Shown here: piece after piece, positions 47,932 through 56,730 of the stretch
Position numbering within the stretch: position 1 is the stretch's first letter
Layout of the letters: every line of letters starts with the position of its first letter
Program-made: the position numbers and the translations under genes
Notes under the pieces: generated by a model
Databases searched by the model: none
Told to the model about the DNA's origin: nothing
The model's input: the letters and a program-made list of their open reading frames with translations, nothing else
Assembly: GCF_008579165.1 (NCBI RefSeq)
Contig: NZ_BKCN01000013.1
Origin: Iodidimonas nitroreducens
Lineage (GTDB): Bacteria; Pseudomonadota; Alphaproteobacteria; Sphingomonadales; Rhodothalassiaceae
DNA length: 64,000 nt
Strand: one strand, 5' to 3'

Positions 47932-49231
47932 TCAGGCCCATCTGCTTGGCAGCCATGTCACCAGAAACGGCAGGAAGGTGAGCAAAAGGATGCGCGCCAG
48001 ATCGGCGATCAGAAAGGGGACAACGCCCCGGAAAATCAGTGGGATGGGCAGATTGGGCGCCATCCCGTGCAAAACGAAGATATTCATCCCGATGGGCGGG
48101 GTGATCATGCCAAGGCCCGAGACCATCACCAGCATCACCCCCCACCAGATGATCATAACCCAAAAGATCGATCACCGGCAAAACGAAGGGCAAGGTGACC
48201 ACCATCGCCGCCACCGATTCAAAGACCGCGCCCAAAGCGATATACATCAGATACAGCGCTAAAATAATCAGGATCGGGGCCACATCCAGCCCGCCGATCC
48301 ACTGCACCACAATTTCCGGCAGGCCCGAGAGCGCCAGAAAATAGCTGAAGGAAAAAGCGCCGATGATCACCAGATAGATCATGCCGGAATTGATCGCGGT
48401 TTCCCGCGCCACCTGCACGATCACCGCCCGATCAAGGCTGCCGCGCACGAGACTGAGGATAAAGGCGGAGACCGCCCCCAAAGCCGCCGCTTCGGTCACG
48501 GTGACGATGCCGCCATAAATGCCCAAAGTCACCAAAAGCCCAAGCAGGATCACCGCGCGCGCCTGCTTCACCGCTGCCCAGCGTTCGCCCCATGAACTGC
48601 GACCCTGTGCGGGCACCTGATCAGGATAAAGGCGGGCATAAACCCCGATGGCGAGCAACTGAAACAAAACCGCTAAAATACCCGGCACAACAGCCGCCGC
48701 AAACATCGCCAGCACGAATTGTTCCGATAAAACCGCATAAATCACAATGATCAGGGAGGGGGGAATGATGATCCCCAAGGTACCCCCGGCAGCAATCGAC
48801 CCCGCCGCAAAAGCCGGACGATAGCCATGCGCCAGCATCTGTGGCAGGGCCACGCGGGTCATGGTGGCCACCGTGGCGATGGATGATCCGCACACCGCAC
48901 CAAAAGCCCCGCAGCCGCCAATGGTGGCGACCGCAAGCCCACCCTTTTTATGACCGATAAAAGCATTGACCAGATTATATAAATCCGCCGAAAGCCCGGA
49001 GATGGCGGCCAGACTGCCCATCAGCAAAAAAAGCGGGATGATCGCCAGATCAAGGCTTTTGAAGGCGCTGACGGCCTCGATACCGGGAATGGCCAAAGCC
49101 GGATCGATCCCCGCCAAAAGCGCAAATCCAACCACCCCGGCAATGCCCATGGCCGGGCCGATGGGTACATGTAGGGCGATGAGCACAAACAGCAAAATCA
49201 CCCCGAACAGGGCAATCAACAAAGGGGTCAT
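47932..49231 (-). pseudogene. TRAP transporter large permease (DctM), frame broken
   Basis: The 12-helix membrane subunit of a TRAP importer: VPIGPAMGIAGVVGF, GGCGAFGAVCGSSIATVATM, GTLGIIIPPSLIIVIYAVL and, in a second frame, GLGMITPPIGMNIFVL. The break is near 48158, at DLLGYD; the next frame resumes IWWGVMLVM. Family proteins read GYDPxWWGV, so two bases are probably missing. It starts at ATG 49231, overlapping the dctQ stop (ATGA). Uptake is driven by sodium and the substrate is set by the DctP protein. Confidence 0.88.
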
Positions 49232-49752
49232 GGCTGCGCCTTTTCGGGGTGGATCGCCTGTCCGATGCTGGCCAGACAACTGATGATCTGCACGATCAGG
49301 GTGATACCCAAAAGCCCGGTGGCCACAAAGGCCGAAGGCTGGCGGGGGATTTCCACGATGGGGCTGTATTGCACCCCCAGATCAAGGGCATAAAGCCCAT
49401 AATGCCATGTGACCACGAAAACAAAGCCGGTGAGCATGATCTGGCCAAAAGCATCAAACCATAAGGCAAAAGAGGGGCCAAGGCTTTGGCCCAAAAGGCG
49501 GATGGTGATATTCCCCCGGCGGGCCATCAGCAAGGGCATGAAACAGGTGAGGGTTACAGCGATCAACAGGCCATTCAGATCTTCAAGGCCATGAATGGGG
49601 GCACGCAAAAGCCAGCGCGACAAGGCATCGCCAGTGATCGCAAAGCCCTGCACCAGCAAAAGAACCAGCCCGATGATGGCCAAACCATCGGCACCGGTCT
49701 TTGCCGCCATTTCAGCCTTTTTAACCCAGCCCTGCATGCGATCCAGCCTCAT
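49228..49752 (-). CDS. TRAP transporter small permease (DctQ)
   Basis: A 174-residue protein with four membrane helices (about residues 18-40, 58-78, 95-117 and 138-160). It includes LLIAVTLTCFMPLLMARRGNI, the conserved basic loop of DctQ. Both ends overlap neighbouring TRAP genes by four bases. Confidence 0.88.
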   Translation of the reverse strand: MRLDRMQGWVKKAEMAAKTGADGLAIIGLVLLLVQGFAITGDALSRWLLRAPIHGLEDLNGLLIAVTLTCFMPLLMARRGNITIRLLGQSLGPSFALWFDAFGQIMLTGFVFVVTWHYGLYALDLGVQYSPIVEIPRQPSAFVATGLLGITLIVQIISCLASIGQAIHPEKAQP

Positions 49753-50855
49753 AAAGGGGCCTTTTCAGCAGCCATGTCTTCAAGAATGCGGCTTAAGGCG
49801 CGCAGCAGATCGCGGCGATCCTGATCCGTGCCCTGCCATTGCTCTGCCATGGCCGTAAAGGCCGCCATCAGATGCGCACTTTCCGACGGGGATGGGCGAT
49901 AAAATTGATGATCGGGGCTTTCTTTCACCCGGGCGATGGCTTTATCGGCTTCCGCCATCATCGAAGCGGTCAGCGCCAGAGAAAAAGCCTCGCCGCTTTC
50001 CGACAGGATCGCCTCTTTCACCTTTGGCGGGAGGTCGCGAAATCGATCTTTGTTCATCACCACCGCCGATGGGGTAAAGCCCAATGCCTGGGTCATGTGG
50101 CTGCGGGTGGTCAATTCGATCCCAGTGGCTTTGGTACCGTGCCAGGAAAATAAAACGCCATCGATCATCTTTCGGCTCAGGCTTTCCGCCACCTGTGTGG
50201 CGGTGATGCCGCCCACTGCCGTCGCCCCCATGGCTTCAACGATGCGGGCCTGCGCCGCATTGGCCACCCGGATCTTGCGATTGCTCAAGCCGCTCAGACC
50301 ATCGAAATCATCCGCCATATGAAGATAATTGGCAGGCGAAACCGAAAGCCCCAAAACCGTTACATCATCGAGTCCGGGGAAAAAGCCGCGTTCATGAAGG
50401 CGCCAGAAGGCCCGGGTGAGGGCCATGGGATCATCGGATAAAAGGGGAATTTCCAAAAGCGATATCTCAGGAAAGCGCCCCGCCACATAGCCAAAGGGAA
50501 ACCAGGTGATATCGGTGACCCCAGCCATCAGCAAGCGCAATTGCATCTCGCCATCATGGCCCAGCGCCCCCCCTGAAAAAAGCTGGATCTCGTATCCCAT
50601 GGGCCCGATTTTTTCATTCACCCGCATCAACCATGGCACCATCGCATGACGCACATGCACCACCCGATCCGGCACGAAAATACCCAGCCGCAAAATTGTA
50701 GGCACGGCTTTTGACGGCTGTTCCTCGCTCCCACGATCATCGAGCAGAGCGGCCGCCACAACAGGAGGCGACATGAAGAGGCGGGGGCTCATCACAAGGA
50801 TGGCCCCAAACCCAAAAAGGGCAAGACAGATGAGGACGCCTTTCAAAAAGCCCAT
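49749..50855 (-). CDS. TRAP transporter substrate-binding protein (DctP)
   Basis: A 368-residue protein with an N-terminal membrane segment (GVLICLALFGFGAILVM) and no clear cleavage site, so it may be tethered. The binding-protein core shows ALGHDGEMQLRLLMAGVTDI, GLSNRKIRVANAAQARIVEA with the family arginine that contacts the ligand carboxylate, and MNKDRFRDLPPKVKEAIL. The ligand is probably an organic or aromatic acid. It is the first TRAP gene, 48 bases after DUF3179. Confidence 0.87.
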   Translation of the reverse strand: MGFLKGVLICLALFGFGAILVMSPRLFMSPPVVAAALLDDRGSEEQPSKAVPTILRLGIFVPDRVVHVRHAMVPWLMRVNEKIGPMGYEIQLFSGGALGHDGEMQLRLLMAGVTDITWFPFGYVAGRFPEISLLEIPLLSDDPMALTRAFWRLHERGFFPGLDDVTVLGLSVSPANYLHMADDFDGLSGLSNRKIRVANAAQARIVEAMGATAVGGITATQVAESLSRKMIDGVLFSWHGTKATGIELTTRSHMTQALGFTPSAVVMNKDRFRDLPPKVKEAILSESGEAFSLALTASMMAEADKAIARVKESPDHQFYRPSPSESAHLMAAFTAMAEQWQGTDQDRRDLLRALSRILEDMAAEKAPL

Positions 50856-50902
50856 CTCATGCCCCCAAATCCATCAAGCCCAAACCCATCAAGAACCGCC
50901 CA

Positions 50903-52129
50903 TCAGGCCGCACCCTGTGTGCGATCGGGCACATCATAAATCGCCGTGCCGGGATGAAAATCAGACCAGACATACCAGAAAATCTTGTTGTAATGGGGAA
51001 TGGGGGTCAAGGCTTTCCCGCGCAATTCGCCAGACAAACAAACCCCATGCAAAGCCCAAAGGCTGCCGGTCTCGGCATCGGTCATCTGATCATTGGGGGC
51101 CAGCTTAAACGAGAGCACCCGGCCATCCACCTCGCGATCAAAAACTTGCGTGAAATCACCGCGATCATCTGAGACCACAAGCAGGGAGACATCGCCCAAG
51201 CGATCTTCGATCAGCTTTTCGCTTTTGCACAGATCAAGGGGATAGCTTTTGCTCACGCCCCCGGCTTCCACCCCTAAAACCATGGCTTTAAGGGGCAGGC
51301 GCTCATCTTTGTCATGCTGCAGGGGATAGACCATCACCGGGCTTTTCGGATCGATCACATCGGCGCGGGCCAAAAGCTTCAGATAAAAAATATCGCGCCA
51401 GGCAATCGGCCGCATCCAGATCGGGCTATCGGGATAGCGATCTTTCCAGGCTTTGAGGCTCATGGCCTGAGTGGTAATGGTTTTCAGCGGCAGGCTGCCA
51501 TTAAGCGATCCATTCTGGATCTGGATCACCGAACACTGGTTTGATTTATCATAAAACACCATATTATTGGCCAAAGCCGCGGTGATGGTGATATCGGGCT
51601 GCCGAAAGCGATCCGCCATCGCATACGACATCGAGCTATGCGCCAGAATGCAATGGGTCATGATGAAGGGATGATCCCCTTCGGGCTGATAAACGATATG
51701 AGGCCGCCGCGCCAATCGGGCGATGAAGCCCCAGGGCTTGCCGCCCTCATCGATCACCCCCACCACCTCTTCATTGGGGCCAAAACGCTTCAAAGCCTCA
51801 TCCACCGAAATGAAGGTGGGTTTGCGAATAGGCCGGAACATCAGCTTGGTGTGCATGAAAAAGCCAAACACCAAAATGCCCGCATAAACCACAGCCGCCC
51901 CGATAAGGATGGGCGATAAAGCACCGCCATCCAAAGCCCCGAACAGGGCATAAAGCAAAAGCGCCGCCGAAAGCAAAAGCACCCAGAAGGATTTGCCGTA
52001 AATATAGCGCGCCCCGGATTCCGAAACGGCGATCTTGTTGGTGAGCATCAAAATGCCCAATGTTCCCGGCAAAATCGCCGCCGCGCATAAGATAACCGCC
52101 AATACGGCCAGCCCATCAGCCATTGTCAT
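50903..52129 (-). CDS. DUF3179 membrane protein
   Basis: A 408-residue protein with three N-terminal hydrophobic segments (about residues 5-30, 47-68 and 72-92). A large DUF3179 domain follows: RPHIVYQPEGDHPFIMTHCI, WKDRYPDSPIWMRPIAWRDI and the C-terminal LWALHGVCLSGELRGKALTP. The biochemical role of the family is unknown. It lies between a TonB receptor and the TRAP genes on the same strand, so it may belong to that uptake module. Confidence 0.85.
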   Translation of the reverse strand: MTMADGLAVLAVILCAAAILPGTLGILMLTNKIAVSESGARYIYGKSFWVLLLSAALLLYALFGALDGGALSPILIGAAVVYAGILVFGFFMHTKLMFRPIRKPTFISVDEALKRFGPNEEVVGVIDEGGKPWGFIARLARRPHIVYQPEGDHPFIMTHCILAHSSMSYAMADRFRQPDITITAALANNMVFYDKSNQCSVIQIQNGSLNGSLPLKTITTQAMSLKAWKDRYPDSPIWMRPIAWRDIFYLKLLARADVIDPKSPVMVYPLQHDKDERLPLKAMVLGVEAGGVSKSYPLDLCKSEKLIEDRLGDVSLLVVSDDRGDFTQVFDREVDGRVLSFKLAPNDQMTDAETGSLWALHGVCLSGELRGKALTPIPHYNKIFWYVWSDFHPGTAIYDVPDRTQGAA

Positions 52130-52175
52130 GATGTGTCCTCGTTTTTTTTATAATACCGATCAAAGATGCGAAGGG

Positions 52176-55127
52176 TCAGCCTTCAAATTTCAGGCGCACA
52201 TAAAGCATCCGCTGTCTGGGATCATGAAGCTTTGAATCAAAGCGGAAGGTTTCCCCCGGGATCACCGGCACTTCATTATCAAAGACATTCACCGCACCCA
52301 CGGTGAGGGTGATGGCATCTTCGGCACTCAAAAGCCCATCGAGACGATATTGATATTGCACATCAAAAGTGGTTTCCGCATCGACCTGCACCAAAGACTG
52401 ATCATCAAACACGCCATCAACGATCCGCGCCGTGATATTCAGATTATGGTTCTTGTAAAACCAGTTGACCGGGAAATTCGCCCGCCATTCCGGGACCGAG
52501 CGGAAAGGATTGGTGCGATTGCGCGAACCGACGCCATCAATCACCTCGCCCGAGCCAAAAGCCCCCAGATCGATATCGAAACTATTGATCCAGCTTACCA
52601 CCGCCGAGGCATTGAGATCGCCAAAACGGCCCATTGCCAGATCATAGCTGACATTGAGATCCACCCCATCGGTTTCCAAAGACGCGCCATTGAAAAAGGC
52701 CCGCGAGACATCGATGATCGTGCCGCTGGCGGTTCTGGTGATGCGCGGATCATTGGCGATGCCATCATCAAGGCAATCATTGAAGGCAATCGCCTGATTA
52801 TCTTCGAGCAGGATCACATCATCAACGTCATAATTCCAATAATCGACCGAAATGCGCACATTGCTGCGCGGCGGTTCGATCACGAAGCCGACATTGAAAT
52901 TGGTCGATTCTTCGGGTGTGAGATCGGGATTGCCCACCTTGCCAAAAGCGGTGTTGATCGGGCGGGTTTCTCCCCCCGCCACATTGATGGCATTATCGTT
53001 ATTGGCATCACAGCTCAAGCCGCCGGGACCGGGCAGGAACGGATCATTCAGCCTTTGGGTGCCCGTCTCGAAAATAGCGGTTTGCGATACATTGGGAGCC
53101 CGAAATGAGGTGCCGAATGAGGCACGAAGCGCGGCCCAATCGGTGGCCTGCCAGCGGGCCGAAATCTTGGGATCGATGGTATCGCCGATCGCGCTGCCAT
53201 AATCTTCATAGCGCACCGCCGCCGAAAGCTCGATCCGCGATGTCACCGGCAGGGAAATTTCGCCAAAAAAGCCATAAACATCGATATCCCCCGATCCATC
53301 AGGCGATGGCGGCTGGAAAAAACTGTCGCCGATTTCGAGCAGGCCATCATTATCAAGCAGGAATGTATTCTTGCGATAGCTGCCGCCAAAGGCCACCCCC
53401 ACCGAACCACCGGGCAATTGCAGGCTTTCGATGGTGCCTGAAACAAAACCCTCGACCGTGGTCTGCTCGGCTTTGGTAAAGCGTTCGGAGGTGCGCATCA
53501 CCGCATCTTCCAATGCCTGATCGGTTGGCCGATCAAAGATTTCGCTGGCAAAAGGATTGAGAAACTGCCCTTCAAAGCCGCGCAGGGTGCCGGCCAAAGC
53601 ATCTTCGGTGAAACTGAACACCGTGGCGGCATTATCGGTGAAGCTGACTTCATTCTCGCTTCGCTGATAATGCACTTCGCCAAACCAGTTATCGCTGAGA
53701 TCAAAACGCAGCCCGGCCATCGCCCGCCATGTTTCGGAATCCACCTGCATCTGACCCGAACCATCGATCAGATTTTTCACCCGAAATTGGGCAAAAACCG
53801 CACGCGGGCTGCCATCGGGATTATGGAACACCGGATTGATGCCCCCCAATTCCTCAACCGTGGGGATGAAGGGATTATTGGCAGGCACCAAAATGGCTTC
53901 AAACTGATTGGGCAAGGACGGCGAGGCATCCACCGTGGACCGATTATCGGCATAGTTGAATTCGGCGAAAAGCTCCAACCTGTCATTCAGCTTGTGCCGC
54001 GCTTCGGTGAAAAACAAAACGCGCCGCTCATCAGGAACGATGGAGAAATTTTCGGCAAAATTAAAGGCGCAAAAGCCCCGCACATCCGGACCCAGAACAC
54101 CGACATTTGCGCCCACACCAATGCCTGCACGGGTATCCGCTCCGGGGCCGATGATCTTCAGGCCCGAGGCATCGGGAAGCCCGGTTTGATCAAGACAGCG
54201 CGGATCAGGCACGGGGCCGGTGCCGGTTTGCCGAGAGGGCGGCGGCACCGCCAGCGATCCCGCAGGCTGACCGGGGGCGCCGGGGGCCTGAATGAAGCCG
54301 CCATTGCCATCGGAAATCGCCGGGAAAAAGGTGCCGGGCATCCCCTGGCCGGTATCGGTTTCAGGCGATAAGCGATTGGGGAAGAAATCGCGATCGATGC
54401 CGCGCAGATCCGTGCGATCGAAATAGGTGAAAAAAGCCGAGATATGGCTGCGATCATTCCCCGCCCCGAAGGCGGCATTGAGATTGATATCTTCCTGGCT
54501 GTTTTCGGTGGTGGTTTGATAGCGGCCTTCCAGTTCGAAGCCTTCAAAATTGCTGCGGGTGATGATATTCACCACCCCGGCCACGGCATCGGTGCCATAA
54601 AGGGCCGATGCGCCATCCTTCAGAATTTCCATGCGTTCGATCATATTCATCGGCAGGGAATTCACATCGACAAATTGCGAGCCATCATTGGCCACCGCCG
54701 CCGACCGGGTGATCCGCCGCCCATTGATCAGGGTCAGGGTAGAGCCAAGGCCAAGACCGCGCAGATTGAACTGCGCCGTGCCGAAGGTGAAATTCTGATT
54801 GGTGCGGTCGAAATTGAATTCTGAACCGGTATTCACCGCCACATTCTTCACGATATCGGTGATATTGGTGGCCCCCTGCGCCCCCATATCCGACCGATCA
54901 ATCACTTCCAGCGGTGAAGGGTTATTATAGCCTTCCCGGCGGATGAACGAGCCGGTGACCATGATTTCCTCAAGCTGGATGGCCTGATCATCCGTGCCCG
55001 TTGCGGGCGCTTGTGCTGCTGATTGGGATTGGGCATAGGCCCGTTCGGTGGGGGCCATCAAACCTGCGGCCAAAGCCGCCGGTGCTGCCGCCATGAACAA
55101 CCATGCCGTTGCTGATAACCGCTTCAT
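52176..55127 (-). CDS. TonB-dependent outer-membrane receptor
   Basis: A 983-residue receptor with a signal peptide (cleavage after about ERAYAQ). The plug domain has EEIMVTGSFIRREGYNNPSP, TNITDIVKNVAVNTG, LRGLGLGSTLTLINGRRI and VDVNSLPMNMIERMEILKDG. A ~22-strand barrel ends in MLYVRLKFEG. GGGGAGG precedes the ATG. This subgroup, with long cysteine-containing loops, is common in sphingomonad-like and marine alphaproteobacteria and carries varied substrates. It is divergent from a MarR regulator and next to aromatic catabolism genes, so an aromatic compound or its precursor is a plausible cargo. Confidence 0.93.
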   Translation of the reverse strand: MKRLSATAWLFMAAAPAALAAGLMAPTERAYAQSQSAAQAPATGTDDQAIQLEEIMVTGSFIRREGYNNPSPLEVIDRSDMGAQGATNITDIVKNVAVNTGSEFNFDRTNQNFTFGTAQFNLRGLGLGSTLTLINGRRITRSAAVANDGSQFVDVNSLPMNMIERMEILKDGASALYGTDAVAGVVNIITRSNFEGFELEGRYQTTTENSQEDINLNAAFGAGNDRSHISAFFTYFDRTDLRGIDRDFFPNRLSPETDTGQGMPGTFFPAISDGNGGFIQAPGAPGQPAGSLAVPPPSRQTGTGPVPDPRCLDQTGLPDASGLKIIGPGADTRAGIGVGANVGVLGPDVRGFCAFNFAENFSIVPDERRVLFFTEARHKLNDRLELFAEFNYADNRSTVDASPSLPNQFEAILVPANNPFIPTVEELGGINPVFHNPDGSPRAVFAQFRVKNLIDGSGQMQVDSETWRAMAGLRFDLSDNWFGEVHYQRSENEVSFTDNAATVFSFTEDALAGTLRGFEGQFLNPFASEIFDRPTDQALEDAVMRTSERFTKAEQTTVEGFVSGTIESLQLPGGSVGVAFGGSYRKNTFLLDNDGLLEIGDSFFQPPSPDGSGDIDVYGFFGEISLPVTSRIELSAAVRYEDYGSAIGDTIDPKISARWQATDWAALRASFGTSFRAPNVSQTAIFETGTQRLNDPFLPGPGGLSCDANNDNAINVAGGETRPINTAFGKVGNPDLTPEESTNFNVGFVIEPPRSNVRISVDYWNYDVDDVILLEDNQAIAFNDCLDDGIANDPRITRTASGTIIDVSRAFFNGASLETDGVDLNVSYDLAMGRFGDLNASAVVSWINSFDIDLGAFGSGEVIDGVGSRNRTNPFRSVPEWRANFPVNWFYKNHNLNITARIVDGVFDDQSLVQVDAETTFDVQYQYRLDGLLSAEDAITLTVGAVNVFDNEVPVIPGETFRFDSKLHDPRQRMLYVRLKFEG

Positions 55128-55468
55128 CTCATTCCTCCCCTGATCGCCGCCCCTAATGTTTTTCTATTATGAGAGCGGAAAGCCACATTGATAGTTGCAC
55201 ATTCAACGATAAACCCTACGCCAGAATTGTCAATTGCCCATTGTTGATTAGGTGCCCTTATCCTTAAAAAACTTTAATCTTCTATAAATAAACAGTATTT
55301 TTCACACGGACTGTGAAAAATCATGGAATTCTCAACTGCCGGATAAAATTTTTCAGATAAACTGTTGCATCTGAAACGCACCAATCATTAAATTGAACAT
55401 GATATTTTGGATAAAGCAGCTCTTGGCCCTTCTCTGGTCCGGGGCTTTGCACCTTCAATCCGGTTTAG
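55128..55468. promoter_or_regulatory. AT-rich divergent control region, TonB receptor / MarR
   Basis: About 340 bases, clearly more AT-rich than its surroundings, between two divergent genes. It contains two perfect inverted repeats: ATTTTTCACA / TGTGAAAAAT with a five-base spacer (55297-55321), and TTTCAGAT / ATCTGAAA with a ten-base spacer (55351-55376). Both fit a dimeric regulator such as MarR. No gene is supported. Confidence 0.65.
55297..55321. promoter_or_regulatory. Inverted repeat, candidate MarR operator
   Basis: Perfect ten-base arms ATTTTTCACA and TGTGAAAAAT around CGGAC. It lies ~150 bases before the marR start and ~170 bases before the receptor start. Size and spacing suit a winged-helix dimer. 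Confidence 0.6.
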
Positions 55469-56050
55469 ATGATGAACAATAAAAAACACCCGCCCCTCCC
55501 AGAAAACAGCCCGGCACAAAAGCCGGGCGTGGCTGCGCATCCGGTGCCCCGGAAAGATGGCTTTCCCCAAGTGTCGGAAAAAACCAATCTGCCCGATCAC
55601 ATGCCCTATCAGCTTGTGCATGTCTCGGCCTTGCTCTCATTAGGGGTCAGCCGATTGTTTTTATCGCGCTTTGATCTGGGGATCAGGGAATGGCGGGTGA
55701 TTGCCATTCTGGGCCATTATGGGCCATCGAGCGCATCCGATCTTGTGGGCCGCGCCGCTTTTGACAAGGCAACCGTCAGCCGGGCCATCAAGCAACTGGA
55801 GCGCAATGGCATGGTGGGCCGCTGCGCGCATCCCACAGATGCCCGGCGGCAGCTTATTTATCTCACCGAAAAAGGCGTTGAACTGCATGATCGGGTGGCC
55901 CCGGTCTCGATCATGCGCAAGCGGATCGTTGAATCCGCCTTATCGGAAAAAGAACGCGAAAGCCTTCGGATCATCCTGGAAAAACTGCGCGGCCAGCTTG
56001 AATGGCTCAATCAGGAAGAGGCATTGGACAATCGCGAGACGGACGACTGA
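55469..56050 (+). CDS. MarR-family transcriptional regulator
   Basis: A 193-residue regulator. After a ~40-residue N-terminal extension comes the winged helix: LGIREWRVIAILGHYGPSSA, DKATVSRAIKQLERNGMVGR (recognition helix) and the wing HPTDARRQLIYLTEKG. Dimerisation helices follow. MarR proteins near CoA-dependent aromatic pathways often sense aromatic acids or their CoA thioesters. It is divergent from the TonB receptor and convergent with the gentisate gene set, so it probably controls one or both. Confidence 0.92.
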   Translation: MMNNKKHPPLPENSPAQKPGVAAHPVPRKDGFPQVSEKTNLPDHMPYQLVHVSALLSLGVSRLFLSRFDLGIREWRVIAILGHYGPSSASDLVGRAAFDKATVSRAIKQLERNGMVGRCAHPTDARRQLIYLTEKGVELHDRVAPVSIMRKRIVESALSEKERESLRIILEKLRGQLEWLNQEEALDNRETDD

Positions 56051-56068
56051 TCGACAGGCGGTCGGGAT

Positions 56069-56706
56069 TCAAAAAGCATCCGGCTGGCCTTCGGGTGCGG
56101 CGGCGGCAAAAGCGGGCAGTTTTTGCAGATGCGCATCGATGGCCAAAAGCGTGGGGCAGCTTTCCAGATTGGCAGCAAAGCGCCGGGCATTCCACATCTG
56201 CGGCACCAGACAGATATCCGCCAAACCCGGTTCGCCCCCGAAACAATGCTTGCCATCGCTGTAATCTTTCACCATGACCTCAAGAGCCTGAAGCCCTTCA
56301 ACCACCCAATGGCGATACCAGTCATCCACTGTCGCCTGATCATGGCCCAGCGGATTTTTGAGATATTTCAAAACCCGCAAATTGTTCAAAGGATGCACAT
56401 CACAAGCAATCAACTGCGCCATTGCCCGCACTTTGGCCCGATCAAGGCAGAGGATGGCAGCAAGGCGGGGGTTGGGTGCGTTTCCTCAAGATATTCGATG
56501 ATCGCCAGGGATTGGGTCAGCACCCCGCCCTCATCGGTGGTGAGAGCCGGCAGCAATCCCTGGGGATTGATCCCCAGATAATCCGCATCGCGCTGCTCGC
56601 CTTTGGGCAGATTCACATAATCCGGTTCCCATGAAAGCCCTTTAAGGCCCAAAGCGATGCGCACCCGATAAGAAGCGGAGCTGCGGAAATAGGTGGATAA
56701 TTTCAT
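56069..56706 (-). pseudogene. Maleylpyruvate/maleylacetoacetate isomerase (GST zeta), frame broken
   Basis: A ~212-residue glutathione-dependent cis-trans isomerase. The N-terminal glutathione site is STYFRSSASYRVRIALGLKG, and GLLPALTTDEG and LTQSLAIIEYLEE follow. In a second frame comes RAMAQLIACDVHPLNNLRVL, the zeta-class signature. One C missing near 56445 (GCCCTTGAT to GCCTTGAT) joins them. In this setting the substrate is maleylpyruvate from gentisate, converted to fumarylpyruvate. AAAGGAT precedes ATG 56706. Confidence 0.88.
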
Positions 56707-56730
56707 CGAGATCGATCCTTTCAACTCAGC

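Noticed and set aside
52350..53108. 252-residue plus-strand frame opposite the TonB receptor
   Set aside because: Ile/Arg/His-rich shadow of the receptor coding strand without features.
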